DNA of 10,578 bases from Fidelibacterota bacterium UBA1611 (lineage in GTDB: Bacteria; Fidelibacterota; Marinisomatia; Marinisomatales; UBA1611), in the NCBI GenBank assembly GCA_002321855.1, contig DCMX01000137.1, forward strand, positions 1 to 10,578, in the 5' to 3' direction. Below, piece by piece: positions 1 to 5,894 of the stretch. The notes under the pieces were generated by a model. That model was given only the letters and a program-made list of their open reading frames with translations, was not told where the DNA came from and did no database searches. Each line of letters begins with the position of its first letter. Within the stretch, counting starts at the first letter, position 1. Made by a program: the position numbers and the translations under genes.

Positions 1-123
1 ACTGATCTCTTCTCTTCCCCAGCCCAGAAAACCATGAATAAGAACGATCGGATCCTTGTTAGCGGCACACACCCCAGATAATAAAATCAAATAAAAGAAC
101 AATATTGTTCTAACCTGTTTCAT
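1..123 (-). CDS. Secreted lipase-like alpha/beta hydrolase, N-terminal fragment
   Basis: This is the 5' end of a gene that runs off the left edge; 41 codons are visible. The start is the ATG at 123-121; an in-frame TGA lies about 27 codon-bases upstream and no other start lies between them. Residues 1-21 form a signal peptide (Lys and Arg near the start, hydrophobic core FFYLILLSGV, likely cut after VCA or CAA). The mature part begins NKDPIVLIHGFLGWGREE. The beta-strand followed by HGF is the oxyanion-hole region of alpha/beta hydrolases, and HGF-x-GWGREE closely resembles the Geobacillus/Staphylococcus-type true lipases as I recall them. The catalytic Ser, Asp and His would lie outside the window, so activity cannot be judged. 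It begins 40 bases after the receptor gene's stop on the same strand, probably as a downstream operon member. I see no Shine-Dalgarno sequence. An esterase or acyltransferase of the same fold is the main alternative. Confidence 0.75.
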   Translation of the reverse strand, partial: MKQVRTILFFYLILLSGVCAANKDPIVLIHGFLGWGREEIS

Positions 124-163
124 GAGAACTTGGAGAATAACTTGATGGATTCAGTCAGTTGGA

Positions 164-2716
164 TTAATAATCCATATCCATTCCACCGCCACCACCATTT
201 CGTCCACCACCAAAATTTCTTCTATTCCAGCGTTTTTTCTGTTGTTTTCCAAAATTATAGTTTAGTGTGATAGTTGTGTGTCTACTATCTCTTCTTCTCT
301 CAGCATACATTAGCTGAGTATAGACCTCATTAGAAATAGGATTGGTAATGACATTCTCAGTGTTAATGATGAATTTTTTTGTGTCAAAAACATCATCAAC
401 TTTTATGGTTACAGATAGTTTATTATCCAAAAAAGATTTTTGAAGTCCAATATCGGCACTGAAATTTCCTGGGCTACTACCAGTATTGAACTCCATTTTT
501 CCACGGCCACCAACTGTCAGCTCGAGCCTTACAACTCTGGGAATGTTAATCGTTAACATTCCGCGGTTGTAGGCACCTTTTGAGTTTCCATTCAGGTCTG
601 ACTCTCCATTGCCATAGGTCCTGTTATTCCAGGACCATCTAGATAGCATAATATTTATTAGAGGAATTGGACGATAGTTGACAACAAGACTTCCGCCAAA
701 ACTCTCTGAATTTTCAGAGTTGTCTGCGGTTAATATTTCATATACATCACCCTCAAACTCAACCATGTCTCTGTCCCACCACATGATATTATCCTTGACC
801 AGTTTGTAGGATATTCCTGTGTTAAAATTCAGTTTACGAGAGTTACTTGAAAATTTTAGTTCAGCCACGTCACTGTACTCTGGATCCAGATAGGGGTTTC
901 CGTTTCGTATCCTTGATATATCGTTCGTGTTTCTGGGGAACGGACTTATTGTTCTTCTCCCGGGTCTGTTTACTTTTTTTGAATACCCAAACTGCACGGT
1001 TTGCATCGCGGAAAGTTTGTAGATCAAAAATATACTAGGATAAACCTTTGTGTATGGGTTGTTATATGGAGAATTTTCTAAAGCATTGTCAATGATCGTT
1101 GAAATAATGTTTACACTATCTGGAGTTGCGTTAGAGGAAGCAGGATCAAGTGTTGCATTGGTCTCTACCTGCTCAAACCTACCGCCTGCTTTTATCCCAA
1201 ACTTTTCTGTGATATCATAGTTCAGGCTTGCATAGGCTGCATAGATATCTTCATCATAGTTATTAATGTATAGTTGTTCTAAATAGTTATAGTCTGTTGA
1301 AAAAGATTTTAATGTTGATTTGAAACCGGTTTCAATAAACATTTTTTCATTAAGCTGGTCTTCATAATCAACTGTAACTGTTATACTATTATTGTTTTCT
1401 TTAAACTCGGTATCGTGCTCATGACTGTGCCCAGAATGATCAGCAGCATCTAAAGAGTGTTCATAATTATGTTGAATTCCCTCATCAGTCTCATAGTTGA
1501 GATCCAAGTTTGCAGTTAGTTTTCTATTGGTTGTGCCAAATTTATTTTCATAGGAAAAGCTGTGGTCATGGTGAACTCCATCATCCTCTTCAAGAGATTC
1601 AACATCATAAATATCAGGTATTATATACTCGATTTTTTCAAACGTATCCTCAAAATGATTACCAAACATATAGGTGTAAGATACGGTACTGCTTGAGGTA
1701 GGGTAATAGTCCCCCCCGAACCTTAGACTTACACGGTTCGGGCTTCTTCTTCTGTATGTATTTTGATATAAAGAGTCTACATAGGAAGTATGATCGTATT
1801 CGAATTGTCTATACCCTCTTCCTATAGAATTCCCACTCCTATAGCTGGAACTTCCAAATACGTTCCACATGTCCGTGCGATAGTTAACATTACCAGCTAT
1901 GTTTCTTTTATCATACTCGCCAGCCATTGTTGTGATACTTCCATTCAGTCCATCAAAGGCCCCTCGCTTGAGTACTATATTAATTATACCTCCAACACCG
2001 TCAGGATCATATTTTGCTGATGGATTGGTTATTACCTCTACTTTATCAACCATCGCTACCTGTATATTATCCACAATACCGCGCCTGTTTGAGCCTGTGA
2101 GTCCAGACCGCTTACCATCAATAAGGATTGTTACGTTTGCGTCTCCAGCTATGGATACCTCACCATCAATATTGACATCTAAGGTTGGGACTTTTCTGAG
2201 TAGGTCAAATCCGGTACCGCCTGCTGCGGTAAGGTTTTTTCCTACCTTAAAGATCTGTTTATCAACGGTCTGTATGAACTGACTCTCATCGCCGATGACC
2301 TCAACAGCATCAAGATTGATACTCGATATTGAAAGAAGGATCTCGCCTAAAAAGTTTTCAATGCTCCCGTCCTCACCCGGAAAAATATTAATAGGTCCGA
2401 TCTCTTTCTTTGCGTATCCGATGAATTCGATCCATATCACGTACTGCCCCAATGGTATCTCACGCACTATGAAACTCCCATCTTTTTTTGATAGTCCTCC
2501 GGTGACCACGCTCCCAGAGTGGTTATCAATCATTGATACTGACGCATATTCAATGGGCTGGCCAGTAGTAGAATCAGTGATGGTTCCCTGTACCACTCCG
2601 ATTGCAGGCATGGCAGGCTTGGTGTTATGGTCTTTATGTGCGAGCACCGAATTTAAAAACGGCGCCAGTAAAAGGATCCCGGTTAGGGGGAATTGCAATA
2701 AGGATGTTGATTTCAT
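164..2716 (-). CDS. TonB-dependent-receptor-like outer membrane protein with His-rich segment
   Basis: This 850-residue outer membrane beta-barrel belongs to the FCB-type receptors that carry an N-terminal carboxypeptidase-regulatory-like domain. I chose the ATG at 2716-2714; one codon upstream is a TTG in frame, which is less likely. Residues 1-26 are a signal peptide ending VLA, so the mature protein would begin HKDH. Residues 40-127 are the beta-sandwich domain (GTITDSTTGQPIEYASV, then DGSF and LGQY motifs). LDAVEVIG at 135-142 resembles the stretch before the plug. The plug spans about 148-250 and ends NPSAKYDPDGVGGIINIVLK. The barrel runs to about 822 and carries the GNPYLDPEYS family signature near 606-615. 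Nine histidines lie within residues 382-434 (HHDH, HNYEH, HSGHSHEH). A Gly/Arg-rich tail follows the last strand. It probably imports a TonB-dependent substrate; a metal is suggested by the histidines, but the substrate is unknown. Confidence 0.93.
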   Translation of the reverse strand: MKSTSLLQFPLTGILLLAPFLNSVLAHKDHNTKPAMPAIGVVQGTITDSTTGQPIEYASVSMIDNHSGSVVTGGLSKKDGSFIVREIPLGQYVIWIEFIGYAKKEIGPINIFPGEDGSIENFLGEILLSISSINLDAVEVIGDESQFIQTVDKQIFKVGKNLTAAGGTGFDLLRKVPTLDVNIDGEVSIAGDANVTILIDGKRSGLTGSNRRGIVDNIQVAMVDKVEVITNPSAKYDPDGVGGIINIVLKRGAFDGLNGSITTMAGEYDKRNIAGNVNYRTDMWNVFGSSSYRSGNSIGRGYRQFEYDHTSYVDSLYQNTYRRRSPNRVSLRFGGDYYPTSSSTVSYTYMFGNHFEDTFEKIEYIIPDIYDVESLEEDDGVHHDHSFSYENKFGTTNRKLTANLDLNYETDEGIQHNYEHSLDAADHSGHSHEHDTEFKENNNSITVTVDYEDQLNEKMFIETGFKSTLKSFSTDYNYLEQLYINNYDEDIYAAYASLNYDITEKFGIKAGGRFEQVETNATLDPASSNATPDSVNIISTIIDNALENSPYNNPYTKVYPSIFLIYKLSAMQTVQFGYSKKVNRPGRRTISPFPRNTNDISRIRNGNPYLDPEYSDVAELKFSSNSRKLNFNTGISYKLVKDNIMWWDRDMVEFEGDVYEILTADNSENSESFGGSLVVNYRPIPLINIMLSRWSWNNRTYGNGESDLNGNSKGAYNRGMLTINIPRVVRLELTVGGRGKMEFNTGSSPGNFSADIGLQKSFLDNKLSVTIKVDDVFDTKKFIINTENVITNPISNEVYTQLMYAERRRDSRHTTITLNYNFGKQQKKRWNRRNFGGGRNGGGGGMDMDY

Positions 2717-2811
2717 CAATTTAAAATTTCCTACTTTTTTATTTAATTATTAAAAAATAAATGAATTTCAATTAAGAATTGGTATGATAAAGTATTTTAA
2801 AAGTTAAAGAT
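2717..2811 (-). other. AT-rich spacer upstream of the receptor gene
   Basis: This 95-base gap separates the FxLYD-like protein gene from the receptor gene. It is strikingly AT-rich, with long A and T runs on both strands, and has no GC-rich hairpin that would act as a terminator. A TTGAAA (2771-2766, minus strand) could be a -35 element, but no -10 hexamer of good match sits 16-18 bases downstream. AGGA, about 12 bases before the receptor ATG, is a distant, weak ribosome-binding candidate. The spacer may hold a separate receptor promoter, or the gene may be read through from upstream. Confidence 0.3.
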
Positions 2812-3903
2812 TTATCGTGCCTCGTCCCAGTGCACTTCCATTGTATGATATTGAACCTTTCTTCTCCCCTCAATGGCAACAGGGAAGTTATATGTGGCGG
2901 TCTGTCCGGGTTCTAACGCAGAATCTGCTATCACTCCGGAGTCGTATATGATTCGTGCTCCCTTGACGAAAACAGAATCTGTTCCTGCCTCTTTCGTGGT
3001 CTGAGTGAACAAGTTAGAGATGACCCGCACAAAATCAGCCCTTTTCTTGCCAATGTTCTTTACCCGACCGGAGAAGATCTGCCGGTCCGGGTAAATATTA
3101 ACGAAGGGATCTCCAAGAAAAACGATCTTTGGGCTTGGTTCTTCATGCTTATCCCGCCGAATGACCATCTCCTTTTTTAAGACAAGCTTACCGATCTGTG
3201 TTTTTAGCACAAGGGTAGAATCCGATTCTTCCAGAATATCGCCCATCACCACGGTTCCATTCCGCAGTTCGATCCTATACTGGTACTCCGGCACCTTGAT
3301 CAGGTCAAGTAGTGCTCTGCTCAGGTTAGGCATCTCCTGTTTTTTTTCAAACGCGGCCACAATATTCTTAAGAGAGTCTATCTGGTTTTTCAATGTCCGC
3401 AGGTTGGATTCGTATTCAAAGAATGTGTCTTCAAAAGCAAGCCTATCTATTCGATCAAATTGACGGACCTGGGGCAGAAGTTCTTCAGCACTCTGGGTCT
3501 TAAGAGGAGTATCAAGACCATCAACAAATGCCTGCTGAGTTGTTCCGCTTGTAGTCTCGATCACGGCAACTTTTTCAGGTTGTTTTACTGCTGAAATGGT
3601 TATTATGATATCTTCTAAGTCCGTATCTGTTATGGTAATTCTCTGGTCACCGCTTCCTTCGCTCTTATGCTCTGCTTTAATAGTATAGGTTCCAGGTGCT
3701 ATCTTTTTGAACTTGAACTTCCCCTTACGATCTGTTTTTTCATCTTTGATCTCTTGTTCGTCATTATTCAGAAGGAGCACTTTTGCCTTTTTTACTCCCT
3801 CCCCATCAGCTGTTCGAACAATGCCAGAAAGTTTATAATTATCCTTTGGGAAAGCGATACCTAATACAAAACAGATCAGCAAGCTTCGGAACGATCTAAT
3901 CAT
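2812..3903 (-). CDS. Exported protein with carboxypeptidase-regulatory-like and FxLYD-like domains, unknown function
   Basis: I do not recognise a named gene. The 363-residue reading starts at ATG 3903-3901, because a good Shine-Dalgarno precedes it and a signal peptide follows directly; the frame is open further upstream only through a TTG. Residues 1-18 are the signal peptide (MIRSFRSLLICFVLGIAF). Residues 24-104 form a carboxypeptidase-regulatory/CnaB-like beta-sandwich (LSGIVRTADGEGVKKAKV, then GKFKFKKIAPGTYTIKAEH). Residues 160-190 form a short coiled coil (ESNLRTLKNQIDSLKNIVAAF). Residues 206-249 read IELRNGTVVMGDI then TQIGKLVLKKEMV, a small SH3-like beta module. Residues 260-363 resemble an FxLYD domain (FSGRVKNIGKKRADFVRV, then LEPGQTATYNF). 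It is probably a periplasmic or surface scaffold. Its start overlaps the HEAT lipoprotein's end by 8 bases, which suggests linked production and perhaps physical partnership. Confidence 0.82.
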   Translation of the reverse strand: MIRSFRSLLICFVLGIAFPKDNYKLSGIVRTADGEGVKKAKVLLLNNDEQEIKDEKTDRKGKFKFKKIAPGTYTIKAEHKSEGSGDQRITITDTDLEDIIITISAVKQPEKVAVIETTSGTTQQAFVDGLDTPLKTQSAEELLPQVRQFDRIDRLAFEDTFFEYESNLRTLKNQIDSLKNIVAAFEKKQEMPNLSRALLDLIKVPEYQYRIELRNGTVVMGDILEESDSTLVLKTQIGKLVLKKEMVIRRDKHEEPSPKIVFLGDPFVNIYPDRQIFSGRVKNIGKKRADFVRVISNLFTQTTKEAGTDSVFVKGARIIYDSGVIADSALEPGQTATYNFPVAIEGRRKVQYHTMEVHWDEAR

Positions 3904-5032
3904 GCTCTCTCCGTTCAAAGTTTGCCTTGTACGCCATCCGGCGAACCTGTTCGGCCCAGATTTTTTCTTCACCAATCATGTAGATCATGTCCAAGATATT
4001 ATCATAGTAGACATAGTTCTCTTTTTTCTCCAGCACAGGTAGAATCTTGGGAATAACACTTGGGTCTTTGAATGTTCCTAGATTATCAATCGCCTTTTTT
4101 CGAATATCGGTAGGATAATCATCACTTCTGGCAATCTCGATAACAGCCTTTTTTACCTCTGGGTCATCAAATTCACCTAAAGCTGAGAGCATAGTATTCA
4201 ACAGGCTGTAATATTGTCTTTTACCAGTGTTATAAGTATTGAGCAAGGCCAGAACCAGATTCTCTTGGCGGACACCGGCCATGGTATTAATGGCAAACTC
4301 ACGAACTTCCAAGTTCGTGTTGGGGTCTCCCAGTAGTTCAGCAAAAGCGATAGCAACTTCATCAGGGTTCTTTTTCCCAAGGATCTCAACTGCTTTGTTT
4401 CGGATTCCGATACGAACATCAGGGTCTTTCGCAATGGTTGTCAGTACAGGTATGACCTGGTCATTGCCCAGGGCCCCTAATGTTTGGGTCATTAGATTCT
4501 CAGTTCTACTCATGTTTGCCTTGGCCACTTCATAAAGATCCAAAAGTACCAGTATCTGATCCTTAGTACGAACCTTATGGAGATTCTCTACCAGGCTCAC
4601 ATGAAGATCATTTGTTCTCTCTTCCAGTATGTGCATCGCTTTTACCATTGCCATACTGGCCTTTGGATTCTCTCGAAAAAGTGCCAGCATTTCTATAGAC
4701 GCTTTCAGAAAAGAGAAGTCGACAGCGCTGGTGGTCTCTACCATGTTTGCAATAGCGTTCAAGGCCATGGGATGCTGGGTATCAGCTAATACCCTGCCCG
4801 CTTCTATCCGCGCTTTAGGGTGCTGGTTATCATCATTATACACTTGGATCAATTCATCGAGAGCCTGCACTTTCCCATCCTGGTATGCACTGCGCAGTTT
4901 TTGGATATTGTTCAGGAAATTTGGGTCATCAGGATCCATGATGGATCCTTTACCAAAAAAATTCTTAATGGTAGCACATCCCTGTAAGAGCATCAGGCAT
5001 GAAACGGTTATGAACAGCAGCCTACGCATCAT
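3896..5032 (-). CDS. HEAT-repeat outer membrane lipoprotein
   Basis: The protein has 378 residues from the ATG at 5032, or 377 from the next ATG at 5029. The frame is open upstream only by running back through lpxH to a TTG. Residues 1-19 are a lipoprotein signal (MMRRLLFITVSCLMLLQGC) with lipobox LQGC and acylated Cys19. Ala at +2 gives no inner-membrane retention signal, so outer membrane placement is likely. From about residue 42 to 370 the protein is a chain of paired amphipathic helices typical of HEAT repeats, for example 190-219 (DQVIPVLTTIAKDPDVRIGIRNKAVEIL) and 291-319. I count roughly seven. HEAT repeats bind proteins and have no catalytic role here. Its start overlaps the lpxH end by 11 bases and its end overlaps the next gene by 8. 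The six-G run just before the start may serve as an unusual ribosome-binding site. Its partner is unknown. Confidence 0.87.
   Translation of the reverse strand: MMRRLLFITVSCLMLLQGCATIKNFFGKGSIMDPDDPNFLNNIQKLRSAYQDGKVQALDELIQVYNDDNQHPKARIEAGRVLADTQHPMALNAIANMVETTSAVDFSFLKASIEMLALFRENPKASMAMVKAMHILEERTNDLHVSLVENLHKVRTKDQILVLLDLYEVAKANMSRTENLMTQTLGALGNDQVIPVLTTIAKDPDVRIGIRNKAVEILGKKNPDEVAIAFAELLGDPNTNLEVREFAINTMAGVRQENLVLALLNTYNTGKRQYYSLLNTMLSALGEFDDPEVKKAVIEIARSDDYPTDIRKKAIDNLGTFKDPSVIPKILPVLEKKENYVYYDNILDMIYMIGEEKIWAEQVRRMAYKANFERREHD
3907..3912 (-). promoter_or_regulatory. Shine-Dalgarno site GGAGAG
   Basis: GGAGAG on the minus strand ends three bases before the ATG at 3903, with GGAG five bases away. 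It lies inside the end of the HEAT lipoprotein gene. It is the clearest ribosome-binding site in the window and decides the start of the downstream gene against the TTG-initiated extension. Confidence 0.75.
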
Positions 5033-5762
5033 CCCCCCATGAATGCATGGAGAGATCATTCCCATCAAACATGGCATATGTTGGATTATGTATCCAGTCT
5101 CCAAGAACGGCTAATTTCCCTTGCTTTACCTGTATCATCTCGCCTAAATGATAGTGACCTGAGATCATATAATCAAAACCCTTATCAAACTGGTTCAGAG
5201 CGGCCTGCTTCAGCTCATTTCTAATATCTGTTTTGGATTCTTCAGAGTGAGCAGGATGACGACCGCTTCTTGAGATCCTTCGACCTATTTTATAACTGAT
5301 AGTTGGATGTATCCATCGAAAGCACCATATAAAAAATGGACTACGAATAATTAGCTTTAGCAAACGATACCCCCAATCCCAGCTCAGGATACCATCACCA
5401 TGTGTAATATAAAAATTCTTACCATTCACAGAGAATGTGGTATCATCAAAATAGGTTTTATTCATGATCTTTTTTTTCATAAAGTCCATCAGCCAATAAT
5501 CATGGTTGCCCACGATGAATCTCAAATCCACACCAGCTTTCTTTAGTTGATAGGCTTTGTTGTAAAACTCAAAATAAGCCTTTGGTACCATATCAGGGTA
5601 TTCAAAATAAAAATCGAACAGGTCTCCGACAAAAAATAGGGTTCCCCTCGTTGTTCTGACATAGTTCATGAAACGATATAGTTTTCTCTGACGCTGTTGC
5701 TCATCTTCTGAATCATTCAGCATTAGATGGATATCGGAAATGAAATAGATCGGTAAATCCAT
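5022..5762 (-). CDS. lpxH: UDP-2,3-diacylglucosamine diphosphatase, LpxH type
   Basis: This 246-residue calcineurin-like metallophosphoesterase most likely cleaves UDP-2,3-diacylglucosamine to lipid X and UMP, the fourth step of lipid A synthesis, at the cytoplasmic face of the inner membrane. All metal-binding motifs are present: SDIHL (Asp10, His12), GDLFDF (Asp47, Asp50), GNHD (Asn86, His87, Asp88), THGDG (His121) and SGHYH (His203, His205). Residues 128-160 form the hydrophobic and basic insertion expected for membrane docking (WGYRLLKLIIRSPFFIWCF). There is no signal peptide, as expected. Length matches E. coli LpxH (240). The GNHD motif replaces the GNRD of gammaproteobacterial LpxH, as in the Bacteroidota-type enzymes. 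It is the first gene of the minus-strand block. I see no Shine-Dalgarno before the ATG at 5762. A relative acting on another phosphoester is possible but less likely. Confidence 0.88.
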   Translation of the reverse strand: MDLPIYFISDIHLMLNDSEDEQQRQRKLYRFMNYVRTTRGTLFFVGDLFDFYFEYPDMVPKAYFEFYNKAYQLKKAGVDLRFIVGNHDYWLMDFMKKKIMNKTYFDDTTFSVNGKNFYITHGDGILSWDWGYRLLKLIIRSPFFIWCFRWIHPTISYKIGRRISRSGRHPAHSEESKTDIRNELKQAALNQFDKGFDYMISGHYHLGEMIQVKQGKLAVLGDWIHNPTYAMFDGNDLSMHSWGDDA

Positions 5763-5830
5763 GACAGCGAAACTAACTTTTTCAGTTTAGGAGTGGCAAG
5801 CACAGTAAAATATTGGAAATCATTCAATAA

Positions 5831-5860
5831 TTGACGATTTGTTGGTATTTCCAGTATCTT
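5831..5860 (+). promoter_or_regulatory. Candidate sigma-70-like promoter for the protease-propeller-barrel gene
   Basis: TTGACG (5831-5836) and TATCTT (5855-5860) are separated by 18 bases: a 5/6 match to the -35 consensus and a 4/6 match to the -10 consensus. Transcription would begin near 5867 and leave a leader of about 28 bases before the ATG at 5895. The site lies in the 132-base divergent gap 5763-5894. I found no convincing matching pair for the minus-strand lpxH gene in the same gap. AT-rich sequence yields such matches by chance, so this is tentative. Confidence 0.4.
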
Positions 5861-5894
5861 CTAACTATTACTTCGAATCAGTGTTCTTAATAAT

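Noticed and set aside
2717..2719. TTG one codon before the receptor ATG as a start
   Set aside because: The adjacent ATG is the more likely start and the signal peptide is unaffected.
2295..2753. 152-codon plus-strand open frame opposite the receptor gene
   Set aside because: It is antisense to a clearly coding receptor N-terminus, has no recognisable domain, and fits a shadow of that frame.
3904..3975. TTG-initiated 24-residue extension of the FxLYD-like protein
   Set aside because: It would lengthen the overlap with the lipoprotein gene, puts a basic hydrophilic stretch before the signal peptide, and ignores the good Shine-Dalgarno at 3907-3912.
4629..5042. 137-codon plus-strand open frame opposite the HEAT lipoprotein
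   Set aside because: The opposite strand codes for a well-supported lipoprotein; the composition is that of a reverse-frame shadow.
5033..5104. TTG-initiated extension of the HEAT lipoprotein
   Set aside because: It lies wholly inside lpxH and would bury the lipoprotein signal; the ATG at 5032 gives a standard lipobox at residue 19.
5767..5789. Short inverted repeat AAACT/AGTTT in the divergent gap as an operator or terminator
   Set aside because: Only five pairs in AT-rich sequence; expected by chance and with no T run.
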